A stretch of DNA of 64,000 bases from Burkholderiales bacterium JOSHI_001 (GTDB lineage Bacteria > Pseudomonadota > Gammaproteobacteria > Burkholderiales > Burkholderiaceae_C). Positions 42,747 through 51,886 of the stretch are shown piece by piece (the first letter of the stretch is position 1; each line of letters begins with the position of its first letter). A model generated the notes under the pieces. It was not told the DNA's origin, did no database searches, and worked only from the letters and a program-made list of their open reading frames with translations. Both the position numbers and the translations under genes were made by a program. The stretch spans positions 5,126,096 through 5,190,095 of the forward strand of contig CM001438.1 of NCBI GenBank assembly GCA_000244995.1, given 5' to 3'.

Positions 42747-43313
42747 ATGCTGTTGCAGACCATTCGCCCGAACATTGTTCAAGCCATCCGCGCCTACCGG
42801 GTCGAAGACCTGATGCAGGCGGCCGAAGCCTCAGGCCAGCATTTCCTGTACGCCAACCTGTCCAGTGCGCAGGTCAAGCAGGACGTGCTGGACAAGATTG
42901 CCGAGTCCTTCCTGTTCCCGCTGCACTTCGGCAAGAACCTGGACGCCCTGTACGACTGCATGACCGACCTGGTGCACAAGGCCGGGGCCCAGCCGGGCTT
43001 TGTGGTGGTGCTGGAGCAGTTGCCCGACAACCCGCGCTTCGACCGCGAAGCCCGCGAGCAGTTGCTGGACGTGTTCCGCGACGCGGCCGACTTCTGGGCC
43101 GAGCGCCGCATCGCCTTCCGCTGCTTCTATTCCTTCTCGGTCGCCCGTGGCGCCGAACCCGGTACCTGGACCGCCGAGCCGGCCCCGGCGGCCCCGGCCG
43201 ACAAGCCGGTAGCGCGCAACCTGCCCAAGAACGGCACCAACCCGAACTTCGGCATGAACATGCCCATGATGAGCAGCGCCTTCGACACGGCGATGTGGCT
43301 GACGGCGGCCTGA
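42747..43313 (+). CDS. Barstar-family RNase inhibitor with C-terminal extension
   Basis: The 188-residue protein contains a barstar-like domain at about 25-125: HFLYANLSSAQVKQDVLDKIAESF, then FPLHFGKNLDALYDCMTDLV, which matches the barstar helix that plugs the RNase active site. Barstar itself is about 90 residues. The last 60 here (Pro/Ala-rich, then GTNPNFGMNMPMMSSAFD) are extra and look disordered or membrane-seeking. AAGGA precedes the ATG. No signal peptide, so it should act in the cytoplasm against unexported enzyme. It follows the RNase gene by 47 nt. Confidence 0.88.
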   Translation: MLLQTIRPNIVQAIRAYRVEDLMQAAEASGQHFLYANLSSAQVKQDVLDKIAESFLFPLHFGKNLDALYDCMTDLVHKAGAQPGFVVVLEQLPDNPRFDREAREQLLDVFRDAADFWAERRIAFRCFYSFSVARGAEPGTWTAEPAPAAPADKPVARNLPKNGTNPNFGMNMPMMSSAFDTAMWLTAA

Positions 43314-43319
43314 ACTGAC

Positions 43320-43396
43320 CCGCCCCCGTAGCGCCTTCGGCGCTTCCCTCTCAAGGGGGCGCCGCTGGCGGACCGGCGAAGCCGGATCCGCGGCGG
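43320..43396. repeat. Palindromic repeat element between barstar and rsmA
   Basis: Hairpin AGCGCC-TTC-GGCGCT (43330-43344), then CTCTCAAGGGGGCG. A second long stem follows: GCGGACCGGC with GCCGGATCCGC around GAA (43368-43391), extended by GCCGC/GCGGC outside. Elements of this type (CCCCCGTAGCGCC..., AAGGGGGCGCCGCTGGCGGACCGGC) are, to my knowledge, dispersed in many Burkholderiales genomes. It sits between two convergent genes and could serve as a two-way terminator. Confidence 0.65.
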
Positions 43397-43434
43397 CTGC
43401 TTGACGTTGACTTTGGCCCGCGCTGCGGGCCTTG

Positions 43435-44235
43435 TCATTCCTGGAGCGCCTGCGCCAGGTCCACGTACTCTTGCACCGGCACCTCTTCGGCGCGGCGCTG
43501 CAGGTCGAAGGTCACCTCAGCGCCGCGCGCTTCCAGCCAGCGGCCCAGGCTGTGGCGAAGCAGCTTGCGGCGCTGCGAGAACGCGGACGTGACCAGTTCG
43601 CCCAGCAGCTTTTCGTCCAGCCCGGCTGGCGGTGCGATGGGCTGCATGCGCACCACCGCCGAATCCACCCGCGGGGGCGGGTCGAACGCTTCGGGCGGCA
43701 CGTCCAGCACGTGTTCGATGCGGTAGCGCCACTGCAGCATCACCGACAGTCGGCCGAAATCCTTGCAGCCGGGCGCGGCGGCCATGCGGTCCACCACCTC
43801 CTTTTGCAGCATGAAGTGCTGGTCGCGCACCCGGTCGGCCACCGCCAGCAGGTGAAACAGGATGGGCGTGGAGATGTTGTAGGGCAGGTTGCCCACCACC
43901 CGCAGCGGCTGGCCGGCGGCGTCGGCCAAGCCAGCGAAATCCACCGTCAGCACATCGGCTTCGACCACCGCCACCCGGGGGTTCTGGCGCCAGCGCACGG
44001 CCAGGTCACGGTCCAGTTCGATGACGGTCAGGCGCTCGCAGCGCGGCAGCAGCGCATTCGTCAAGGCGCCCAGGCCGGGACCGATTTCCACCAGGGCCTG
44101 CGCCGGTTGAGGGTCGATCTCACGCACGATGGCGTCGATCAGCACCTCATCGACCAGGAAGTGCTGGCCAAAGCGTTTGCGCGCGGTGTGCAAGTCGGTA
44201 GGGCGGGTGGCCCCCGACCTGGGACGGGCTTTCAC
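43435..44235 (-). CDS. rsmA: 16S rRNA (adenine1518-N6/adenine1519-N6) dimethyltransferase
   Basis: The 266-residue KsgA-type enzyme has [15 protein letters not shown] near residue 19, the SAM motif [14 protein letters not shown] (about 49-62), VIELDRDLA and the catalytic [15 protein letters not shown]. It dimethylates two adjacent adenines in the 3' helix of 16S rRNA. Its start overlaps surA by four bases. In related genomes pdxA usually lies between surA and this gene; it is missing here. Confidence 0.96.
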   Translation of the reverse strand: MKARPRSGATRPTDLHTARKRFGQHFLVDEVLIDAIVREIDPQPAQALVEIGPGLGALTNALLPRCERLTVIELDRDLAVRWRQNPRVAVVEADVLTVDFAGLADAAGQPLRVVGNLPYNISTPILFHLLAVADRVRDQHFMLQKEVVDRMAAAPGCKDFGRLSVMLQWRYRIEHVLDVPPEAFDPPPRVDSAVVRMQPIAPPAGLDEKLLGELVTSAFSQRRKLLRHSLGRWLEARGAEVTFDLQRRAEEVPVQEYVDLAQALQE

Positions 44236-45557
44236 TGCGGCGGCTCGCGCAGCTCGACGTAGGCCCGGTTGCGCAACTCGCGCGCCCAGTCCAGGTAGGC
44301 CTGTTCGTACTTCTGCTCGCGCAGCGCCACCCGGGCGCGTTCGCGCACTTCCTTGCCGTCCAGTGTGGATTCGCGGCGCTCCATCACCTGGATCAGGTGC
44401 ACGCCGAAACGCGACACCACCGGGCCGGACAGCGCCTCGGGGCCCAGGCGGTCCATGGCCTCTTCGAATTCGGGCACGAAGCCACCGGGTGACACCCAGC
44501 CCAAGTCGCCGCCCTTGGGCGCACTGGCGTCTTCGGACACCTCGCGCGCCGCGTCCTCGAACTTGCGCTGGCCGCTGGCGATCTGGCGCCGGATGCCGTC
44601 CAGCCTGCGCGCCTGCGCTTCGGCCGTGGCCGTGGGCGACACGCGCAGCAGGATGTGGCGGGCGCGCGTCTGCGTCACCTTCACCGCGCTGGCATCGCGG
44701 CGCTCCAGCAGCTTCAGCACATGCCAGCCGGCGCCGCTGCGCACGACTTCGGGGTAGACCTGGCCGGGTTGCAGCCCGCGCACGGTGTTGACGAACAGGT
44801 CGGGCAGGCGCGACGTCGAGCGCAGGCCGATTTCACCGCCCTGGGCCCGGTTGCCGTCCTCCGACACCGTGGCCGCCACCTTGGCGAATTCTTCACCCGA
44901 GCGCACCCGGCCCAGCGCCTGTTCGGCGCGGGCACGCAGGTCGGCCTGCTGGGTGACGTTGGCGCCTTCGGGCACGGTGACCAGGATCTGGGCGATGTTC
45001 AGCTCTTCGTCCACCGCCGCATCGCCACGCTGGCGCGCGATGAAGGCTTCCACGTCGGCGTCGCTGATGCGGATGCGCGACTGCAGTTCGCGGTCGCGCA
45101 CGCGCTCGATCAGCAACTGGTCGCGCAGGTTGTTGCGAAAGCGCGCGTAGTCCATGCCCTCGCTGGCCAGGCGCTGGCGCAGCTGCGCCACGCTGAGTTG
45201 GTTCTGCGTGGCCACGCCGGCCACCGCGCGGTCGAGTTCGGCCTCGTCCACCTTGCTGCCGGCTTCGCGCGCGTAGGTGACCTGAACCCGTTCGTCGATC
45301 AGGCTGTCCAGCACCTGCTGGCGCAGCTCCTCGTCGGCAGGCAGGCGCTGGCCGCTGCGCCGGGCTTCGTCACGCGCTCGGGCCAGGCGCTGCTCCACTT
45401 CGTTGGAGGTGACCAGTTCGGAATTGACCACCGCCACGATGTGGTCCCCGTCCCGCGGCGCCGAGCGAGGCGCAGGTTGGGCCAGGGCCGGTGCGGCCAA
45501 CGCCAGCGCCAGCAACAGGCCCAGCAGGGTGCGTGGAAATCGGTGCAAGTCAGTCAT
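44232..45557 (-). CDS. surA: Periplasmic chaperone/peptidyl-prolyl isomerase SurA
   Basis: The 441-residue protein has a signal peptide (about 1-26, [16 protein letters not shown]), an N-terminal chaperone domain ([21 protein letters not shown]) and two parvulin domains (about 175-275 and 285-385, the second with ARHILLR and [19 protein letters not shown]). It escorts outer-membrane proteins to BAM. It overlaps the lptD stop by 8 nt, the typical lptD-surA unit. Confidence 0.96.
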   Translation of the reverse strand: MTDLHRFPRTLLGLLLALALAAPALAQPAPRSAPRDGDHIVAVVNSELVTSNEVEQRLARARDEARRSGQRLPADEELRQQVLDSLIDERVQVTYAREAGSKVDEAELDRAVAGVATQNQLSVAQLRQRLASEGMDYARFRNNLRDQLLIERVRDRELQSRIRISDADVEAFIARQRGDAAVDEELNIAQILVTVPEGANVTQQADLRARAEQALGRVRSGEEFAKVAATVSEDGNRAQGGEIGLRSTSRLPDLFVNTVRGLQPGQVYPEVVRSGAGWHVLKLLERRDASAVKVTQTRARHILLRVSPTATAEAQARRLDGIRRQIASGQRKFEDAAREVSEDASAPKGGDLGWVSPGGFVPEFEEAMDRLGPEALSGPVVSRFGVHLIQVMERRESTLDGKEVRERARVALREQKYEQAYLDWARELRNRAYVELREPPQ

Positions 45558-48003
45558 TCTGGGGTGCGCTCAAGGGGTTGTCCCGCTCTTCGCGCAACAG
45601 TTGGTAGCCGGGGATATTGTCCTTCAACACCCGCAGCGGGTTGGACCCTAGGCGCGACAGCCCCACCAGTTCCAGTTGCAGCAGCAGCCGCGTCGTGGCC
45701 TCGCTGCGGCCGGTGGACAGGCGTTCGCCCACCACCCGGGCGATCCAGCAGCCGGCGTCGTACTCCAGGCCGGCGATGGAGTCGGTGACGCGGCTGTCCT
45801 TCAGGCTGTAATTGATGCGGCCCACGGCGTACAGCGTGCCCTGGCAGCGCCCGCTGCCGGCATTGGCCAGCGCGGTGCGGTCGGCGGCGGCACCGCGGTA
45901 GACCGGCCACTGCCAGGCCAGTTCCAGCTGTTCGCTCAGGCCCCGGGCCAGGCGGTAGGTGGTGCTGACGGTGCGAAACGGCCCCGGCGAGTAGCGCGCG
46001 CCCAGGATGGAGCGCACCGCACGCGAGGTGTCGGCACTGAATTGCACCGCGGCATCCAGCCGCCAGTGCGGCACCAGGCTGGACGAGCCTTCCAGCAGCA
46101 GATCGGAAAAGCGCTGCGTGAAGGTGTCGCCTTCGGGCTCGAAGCCCTGCGCGTTCACCACCCCGGCAGTCACGCGCTGGTCGCGCAGCAGGAAGCGCTG
46201 CGCCAGGCCCAGGCGCAGGGTTTCGGCGCCGGTGGTTTCGTCCAGCAGCCGCGTGGACACGCCGGCGGTGATCTGGTGCGCGTCGGACACCCGGTCCACG
46301 CCGGTGAAGGCGTTCTCGGCAAACACCGAGTCCAGGTTGAAGTCGCGCCCGGCGGTGTCGAACTTGGGCAGGCTGGACTGGTCCCGGTAGGGCGTGTTCA
46401 CGTACAGCAGGCGCGGCTCCAGGGTCTGGCGTTGCTGGCGGCCGAACCAGTGGCTGTCGCGCTCGAACACCATGCCGGCGTCCACGCTGAAGGTGGGAAT
46501 GCTGCGGCTGGCCTGGCGGCGGCCGTCGGCCATGGCCTGGTCGGTGCGGTAGACGGCCGTGTTCAGCGTGAACTGCGGGCGCACCCACCAACCCGGCGCT
46601 TCCCAAGGCCGACCCACGCTGGCCAGCGCGTGCCAGCGCCAACCATCGGGGCGCAGCACGGTGCTGATGCCGTCGGCGCCCAGCGCAGCCTGGCTGTTGG
46701 CCGGCAGCGTGAAGCGGTTGACCTCCGATTGCAGCGACACGCGCAAACCCGGCCCCGCCGTGCCGGCCAGGCGCAGGCCCAGCTGCGGCAGGCGCTGGTA
46801 GGGCGCCGCGATGGCGGTGGGGGTGTCTTCGGTTTGCAGCACCTGCCAGTCCTGCACGCGCGAGTAGATCTCGCCCTTCAGCCCGGCCAGGATCCCGCCC
46901 GGGTGCAGGCCTTGCTGGGCGCCGAAGTCCAGCGCCAGCAGGCGCGGCGTGAGGCCGTTGACCTGGCGCGGAAAGTCCTTCCAGTGCAGGTCGTCGCCCA
47001 CCCGCAGCACCTTGGCCTGGTAGCTCAGGTCGGCCAGCGCGCGTCCGCTGTGCTCGAACTGCAGGGCCCAGCGCGAACGGCCGGCCACCCGGTCGTTGGG
47101 CAGCGCGGCCAGCTCCACCCGGCCCTGGTCCTGGCGCTCCAGGTAACGGAACTCGGCGTCCAGCGCCAGCCCGCGCCGGGCGTAGACGGTGGGGGTGACG
47201 GTGGCGTCGCGGTTGGGCGCGATGTTCCAGTAGTAGGGCAGGCCCAGCTCGATGCCGCTCTTGCTGTCCAGGTTCAGGTTGGGCGGCAGCCAGCCCGAGC
47301 GCCGCGCGTCCGACAGCGGAAAGCTCAGCACCGGCACCGCCAGGATGGGCACGCCCAGGAAGCGCAACTGCGCCCCTTCGGCCACGCCTTCGTTGGTCTC
47401 CAGGTCCAGCTTCACCCGTTCGGCCCGCAGGATCCAGTCCGGCTCGGCCGCCGCGTCGCTGGCCAGGCAGCTGCTGTAGCTGGCGTTGTGCGCCATCGAG
47501 CGCGAGGCGTCGAGAAAGTCCACCCTGTCGGCCCGGCCGTGCGCGCCGGTGCGGGCGAACTCGAATTCGGGCGACAGGAAATAGCCCTCGAAGCGCTGCA
47601 CCGACAGGCGCAGTTCGGGCCCGCGGTAGGTGTTGCCGTCGTGGGTGATGAGCACCTTGCCGCGTGCGCTGACCTGGTCGTCGGCGTTGTCGTAGCTCAA
47701 CCGGTCGGCGCTGATCATGGTGCCGGCGTGGCGGAAGTCCACGTCGCCCTCGGCCACCGTGTCCAGGTCGGGGCGCGAGCGCAGGTCGTTGGCGCGCAGC
47801 ACCACCGAGCGCGTGCGCCCGCCCGCTGCCGCGCTGCCGGTGCGCGCGGGGCCGTCCAGTTCGTCGTCCAGCTTCAGCTGCAGCGGCGCCCCCCAGGCCG
47901 GCGCCGCCAGCGCCATGGCAGCCGCCAGCGCCACCGGGGCCAGGGCCGGGGCCGAAAAGCGGCATGAAGCAGCGGGAAGGGGCAGCGGCGAGGCGGGCGG
48001 CAC
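45550..48003 (-). CDS. lptD: LPS-assembly protein LptD
   Basis: The 817-residue outer-membrane protein has a signal-like segment (about 20-38), an OstA/LptA-like jellyroll domain at about 60-190 (DVDFRHAGTMISADRLSYDN, GKVLITHDGNTYRGPELRL) and a large barrel with RSGWLPPNLNLDSKSGIELGLPYYWNIAPN. It inserts LPS into the outer leaflet with LptE. Start is a GTG at 48003; no better ATG precedes the signal segment. It is divergent from the kinase gene at 48115. Confidence 0.95.
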   Translation of the reverse strand: MPPASPLPLPAASCRFSAPALAPVALAAAMALAAPAWGAPLQLKLDDELDGPARTGSAAAGGRTRSVVLRANDLRSRPDLDTVAEGDVDFRHAGTMISADRLSYDNADDQVSARGKVLITHDGNTYRGPELRLSVQRFEGYFLSPEFEFARTGAHGRADRVDFLDASRSMAHNASYSSCLASDAAAEPDWILRAERVKLDLETNEGVAEGAQLRFLGVPILAVPVLSFPLSDARRSGWLPPNLNLDSKSGIELGLPYYWNIAPNRDATVTPTVYARRGLALDAEFRYLERQDQGRVELAALPNDRVAGRSRWALQFEHSGRALADLSYQAKVLRVGDDLHWKDFPRQVNGLTPRLLALDFGAQQGLHPGGILAGLKGEIYSRVQDWQVLQTEDTPTAIAAPYQRLPQLGLRLAGTAGPGLRVSLQSEVNRFTLPANSQAALGADGISTVLRPDGWRWHALASVGRPWEAPGWWVRPQFTLNTAVYRTDQAMADGRRQASRSIPTFSVDAGMVFERDSHWFGRQQRQTLEPRLLYVNTPYRDQSSLPKFDTAGRDFNLDSVFAENAFTGVDRVSDAHQITAGVSTRLLDETTGAETLRLGLAQRFLLRDQRVTAGVVNAQGFEPEGDTFTQRFSDLLLEGSSSLVPHWRLDAAVQFSADTSRAVRSILGARYSPGPFRTVSTTYRLARGLSEQLELAWQWPVYRGAAADRTALANAGSGRCQGTLYAVGRINYSLKDSRVTDSIAGLEYDAGCWIARVVGERLSTGRSEATTRLLLQLELVGLSRLGSNPLRVLKDNIPGYQLLREERDNPLSAPQND

Positions 48004-48071
48004 GGTGGCGGGGACGGCGCCCCCGGGCGCGGCGACAGCGCTCGCTCGGTGAAGCCGCCGGGCGCGGTTCG

Positions 48072-48077
48072 TAGAAT
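48072..48077 (+). promoter_or_regulatory. -10-like TAGAAT upstream of the AmgK-like gene
   Basis: TAGAAT followed by CC, 38 nt before the ATG at 48115 and 14 nt before an alternative ATG at 48091. Confidence 0.4.
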
Positions 48078-48114
48078 CCTTCGATTATCCATGACCGCCC
48101 TGCGGGGCACCCCG

Positions 48115-49224
48115 ATGAGCGAGCCCTCTTCCATTGCCGCCGGCGCGGCACCAGCACCCGGCGCCGTGGCCTGGCCCGACGCCGCGCGCCAGGCGGCCTT
48201 CCAGGCCTGGCTGGCACCGCTGGTGGCCGCCCACGGCCTGCGTCCCGACACCCTGGCTCCGGCCTCGGCCGACGCCAGCTTCCGGCGCTACCTGCGGCTG
48301 CAGGCCGGCCAAGGCAGCCTGATCGTGATGGACGCCCCGCCGCCGCAGGAAGACGTGCGCCCTTTTGTCGACGTGGCGCAGCGCATCCAGACCGCGGGCC
48401 TGCACGGCCCGCAGGTGCTGGCGGCCGACGCCGCGCAGGGCTTCCTGCTGCTGAACGACCTGGGCCAGACGCTGTACCTGGACGCGCTGCGCGCCGCCGT
48501 GCCCGCCCAGCACGAGCGTGTGCAGGCCCTGATGCGCGACGCCATCGCGGCGCTGCTGCAGTGGCAGACCCGGGTCAGCGCCGACGGCCTGCCACCCTAT
48601 GACGACGCGCTGCTGCGGCGCGAGCTGGCGCTGTTTCCCGACTGGTGCGTGCAGCGCGAATTCGGCATCACCTGGGACGCCAAGCAGCGCCAGCAGTGGG
48701 ACACCGTGTGCCAGCGCCTGGTGGACAGCGCGCTGGGCCAGCCGCGCGTGGCCGTGCACCGCGACTGGATGCCCCGCAACCTGATGGTGGCCGAGCCCAA
48801 CCCGGCCATCCTGGACTTCCAGGACGCGGTGCTGGGCCCGGTCACCTACGACCCCGCGTCGCTGCTGCGCGACGCCTTCATCTCCTGGGACGAAGCCCAG
48901 GAAATCGACTGGGCGGTGCGCTGGTGGGACGGCGCACGCCAGGCCGGGCTGTTCGGCCGCGGCGAGGACGTGCATCCCATGGGCCAGGACTTCGGCGAAT
49001 GCTGGCGCGCGCTGGAATGGATGGGCCTGCAACGCCACCTGAAGGTGCTGGGCATCTTCTGCCGACTGAAGCACCGCGACGGCAAGCCGAAGTACGCCGA
49101 AGACCTGCCGCGCTTCTTCGCCTACGCCACCAAGGTGGCCCTGCGCTACCGGCCGCTGGCGCCGCTGCTGCCGCTGCTGGAGCCGCTGTCGGGGCAGGCG
49201 CTGGCCTCGGGCTTCACCTTCTAG
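48115..49224 (+). CDS. amgK: Aminoglycoside-phosphotransferase-fold kinase, AmgK-like
   Basis: The 369-residue kinase has SADASFRRYLRLQAGQGSLIVMDAPPP (nucleotide-binding lobe), the catalytic HRDWMPRNLMV and metal-binding LDFQDAVLGPVTYDPASLLRD. AmgK phosphorylates N-acetylmuramate and N-acetylglucosamine at the anomeric position for cell-wall recycling. The divergent position next to lptD is typical. The usual downstream partner murU is not present. The ATG at 48115 is chosen; 48091 is also possible. Confidence 0.88.
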   Translation: MSEPSSIAAGAAPAPGAVAWPDAARQAAFQAWLAPLVAAHGLRPDTLAPASADASFRRYLRLQAGQGSLIVMDAPPPQEDVRPFVDVAQRIQTAGLHGPQVLAADAAQGFLLLNDLGQTLYLDALRAAVPAQHERVQALMRDAIAALLQWQTRVSADGLPPYDDALLRRELALFPDWCVQREFGITWDAKQRQQWDTVCQRLVDSALGQPRVAVHRDWMPRNLMVAEPNPAILDFQDAVLGPVTYDPASLLRDAFISWDEAQEIDWAVRWWDGARQAGLFGRGEDVHPMGQDFGECWRALEWMGLQRHLKVLGIFCRLKHRDGKPKYAEDLPRFFAYATKVALRYRPLAPLLPLLEPLSGQALASGFTF

Positions 49225-49250
49225 GCCGCGGCCGGCGGGTCGGGTCCCCA

Positions 49251-49279
49251 TGACCCCGATGACCCCGATGACCTTGACA
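49251..49279 (+). promoter_or_regulatory. Three 9-bp direct repeats abutting a TTGACA -35 box
   Basis: TGACCCCGA at 49251-49259 and 49260-49268, then TGACCTTGA at 49269-49277 (7 of 9 matching). The third copy overlaps a perfect TTGACA (49274-49279). The repeats are upstream of a winged-helix regulator gene. No good -10 is seen at 16-18 nt; CAGACT (49303-49308) is too far. Confidence 0.5.
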
Positions 49280-49326
49280 GGCTGGCATCGGCATCGCGCG
49301 CCCAGACTGCCGTGCCCCTGGCCGCC

Positions 49327-51870
49327 ATGAGCACCCACCGCTTCGACCACCAGAACCGACACTTCGAACTGCGCACGCGCGAACGGCGCCTGCTGGTCGA
49401 TGGCGAGGCCGCAACGCTGGGGCAACGCGCCCTGGACCTGTTGACGGCCTTGGTGGAGCGGGCCGGACAGACCGTGAGCCGGCGCGACCTGGTCGAATGC
49501 GTCTGGCCGGACGCCGACGTGACCGAGGGGAACCTCAGTGTGCAGGTCAATGCGCTGCGCAAGGCCCTGGGCCACGAGGCCATTGCCACCATCCCGGGGC
49601 GTGGTTATGCATTCACCCCCCGGGTCCAGGGCCTGTCCGGCGGCAGTGCGCCGGCGGCGCCGGCGCCGCAGCGCCTGCCGGCCAACCTGCCGGCGGTGCT
49701 GCCCACCCTGATCGGGCGCGACACCGCGCTGCAGGTGCTGAACCGGCTGGTCGAGCAGCACCGCGTGCTCACCCTGCTGGGCCCCGGCGGCATCGGCAAG
49801 ACGCTGCTGGCGCAGCACCTGCTGCAGCGCCACGCCCAGCGCCTGCGCCACGGCGTGTGCTTCGTGGACCTGTCCATGCTGGGCGATGCCAGCCTGATAC
49901 CGGGCGCCATGGCCGCCGCCCTGCGCGTGAACGTGGGCGGCGGCGACGCCTTGGGCGCCCTGGCCGACGCCCTGGCGCCGCTGGACATCCTGGTGGTGCT
50001 GGACGGCGCCGAATGCCTGCTGGACGGCGTGGCCGGCGTGGTGGCGCGGCTGCACCAGGCCGCCCCGCAGCTGCGCCTGCTGGTGACCAGCCAGGCGCCG
50101 CTGAAGCTGGGCGCCGAACACGTGCACCGGCTGGACGCGTTGGACATCCCCGATGCCGCGCTGCCGGCCCAGGACGCGCTGCGCTACGGGGCGCTGGCCC
50201 TCTTCGTCGAGCGCGCGCGCGCCGCAGATTCGCGCTTTGCGCTGCGCGATGCGGACGTGCCGGCGGCCATCGCGCTGTGCCGCACGCTGGAGGGCATGCC
50301 GCTGGCCATCGAGCTGGCGGCCTGGCGCGCGCCGGTGCTGGGCGTGGCCCCCCTGGCCGACGCGATGCAGGACCGGTTGATGCTGCTGAACTTCGCGCGG
50401 CGCGACGCGCCGCCGCGGATGCAGTCGCTGCGCGCGGCGCTGGAATGGAGCCATGCCCTGCTGTCCCCGGTGGAGCAGGTGGTGCTGCGCCGCTTGGCGG
50501 TGCTGGCCGGCAGCACCGGCCTGGCGCTGTTGCGCCAGGTGGTGGCCGACCCGGCGGGCGGACCCATCGACGAATGGACCGTGGTGGACGTGCTGACCAC
50601 CTTGGCCGATCGCTCGCTGGTGGCCGTGGTGCCGGGCTGGGGTGGCGAGCCGCGCTACCGCCTGCTGGACACGCCGCGGGCCTTTGCCGCCGAGCGCCTG
50701 GCCGCGTCGGGCGAAGCGCCGGCGCTGCGCCAACGCCATGCCGAAGCGGTGGCGGCGGCTTTCGACGAGGCCTACGCCCAGCGCGCCAGCGGCCGGGTGG
50801 GCATGGCCGACTGGGACGAGCGCCAGGTGGACGAACGCGACAACGGCTTCCAGGCCCTGGCCTGGCTGCGGCAGCGCGGCGACCGCCCCACCTTGCTGCG
50901 GCTGATGCCGGGCCTGGTGCTGAGCGCGCCGCGCGAAGACCGCAACCGCTGCCTGGACCTGGTGCACCTGAGCCAGGCCCTCACGCGCGAAGCCCCGGCG
51001 TCGCCGGCGGTGATGCACGCCTTGCTGGCCACCGCGCGCTACGCCAACGCTTTGCTCAAGCGCGGCGGCTTCGACCATGCCGACGCCGCGGTGCGGGTGG
51101 CGCGCGAATGCGCCGCGCAGCTGCCCGACGCCCGCTGGCTGTACCTGGCCCTGAGCCTGCGCGCCGTGGCCCTGTTCACCGGCGACGACCTGGCCGGCGG
51201 CGAGGCCAGCCTGATGGAGGCGCGTGCGCTGGAGGTGCCGGGCTGGCCCGCGCCCCTGCACGCGGCGCGCTGGACGGCCGAAGTCTGGCTGGCGGACCGG
51301 CGCATGGACGGGCCGGCGATGTACAGCGCCAGCCTGCGAACCGCCGAGGTCTACCGCCAGGCCGGCCATTCAGCCTGGCAGTGCGAGTTGCACCTGATCA
51401 ACGGCGCCATGGCGGTGGGACGGGCGGAGGAAGCCGCGCGGCATGGCCTGTCCATCGTGGCCCAGCTGGAAGGGGGGCGGCACGAACGTGGACTGGCTGA
51501 CGCCCGCTTCCAGTTGGTTCAAGCCTTGGCCAGCAGCGGCCGGCTGGACGAGGCGATGGTGCAAAGCAGGCTGGCCTGGCCGCTGGCGCTTCGCCTGGGT
51601 CTCACCAGCCACTGGGCCGACGCCCACCTGCTGCTGGCGGCCCACCAACAGCAGCACGGTCTGGCAGCGCAACTGCTGGGCTACGCCAACGGGCGCAACC
51701 GCCAGCAGGGGCTGCACGTGCGCGCCCACAACGAAGCCCTGGCCGTGCAACAGGCCCTGGCCCTGGTGCAGGCCCGCTTGGACCCGGCCACCCTGGCAGG
51801 CCTGCAGTGCGCCGGCAGCGAACTGCGCGACGAGGACATCCCGGCCCTGGCCTTCGCGCCGGCCGCTTGA
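49327..51870 (+). CDS. Winged-helix regulator with NB-ARC-like ATPase and helical-repeat domain
   Basis: The 847-residue protein has an N-terminal PhoB/OmpR-type winged helix (about 5-98; LGQRALDLLTALVERAGQTVSRRDLVE, NLSVQVNALRKAL, IATIPGRGYAFTP). A STAND-like ATPase follows with Walker A LLGPGGIGKTLLAQ (about 150-163), then a long helical, TPR-like region. This is the layout of AfsR/MalT-like regulators that bind an inducer and ATP before activating transcription. The ATG at 49327 is preferred to a GTG at 49312. Targets unknown; the adjacent LysR, DUF4148 and peptidase genes are candidates. Confidence 0.85.
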   Translation: MSTHRFDHQNRHFELRTRERRLLVDGEAATLGQRALDLLTALVERAGQTVSRRDLVECVWPDADVTEGNLSVQVNALRKALGHEAIATIPGRGYAFTPRVQGLSGGSAPAAPAPQRLPANLPAVLPTLIGRDTALQVLNRLVEQHRVLTLLGPGGIGKTLLAQHLLQRHAQRLRHGVCFVDLSMLGDASLIPGAMAAALRVNVGGGDALGALADALAPLDILVVLDGAECLLDGVAGVVARLHQAAPQLRLLVTSQAPLKLGAEHVHRLDALDIPDAALPAQDALRYGALALFVERARAADSRFALRDADVPAAIALCRTLEGMPLAIELAAWRAPVLGVAPLADAMQDRLMLLNFARRDAPPRMQSLRAALEWSHALLSPVEQVVLRRLAVLAGSTGLALLRQVVADPAGGPIDEWTVVDVLTTLADRSLVAVVPGWGGEPRYRLLDTPRAFAAERLAASGEAPALRQRHAEAVAAAFDEAYAQRASGRVGMADWDERQVDERDNGFQALAWLRQRGDRPTLLRLMPGLVLSAPREDRNRCLDLVHLSQALTREAPASPAVMHALLATARYANALLKRGGFDHADAAVRVARECAAQLPDARWLYLALSLRAVALFTGDDLAGGEASLMEARALEVPGWPAPLHAARWTAEVWLADRRMDGPAMYSASLRTAEVYRQAGHSAWQCELHLINGAMAVGRAEEAARHGLSIVAQLEGGRHERGLADARFQLVQALASSGRLDEAMVQSRLAWPLALRLGLTSHWADAHLLLAAHQQQHGLAAQLLGYANGRNRQQGLHVRAHNEALAVQQALALVQARLDPATLAGLQCAGSELRDEDIPALAFAPAA

Positions 51871-51886
51871 GGGGCCCTCAGGGGCT

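Noticed and set aside
48085-51369. 1094-codon frame antisense to the AmgK-like and regulator genes
   Set aside because: It crosses two real genes on the other strand and has only Gln/His/Ala-rich shadow composition.
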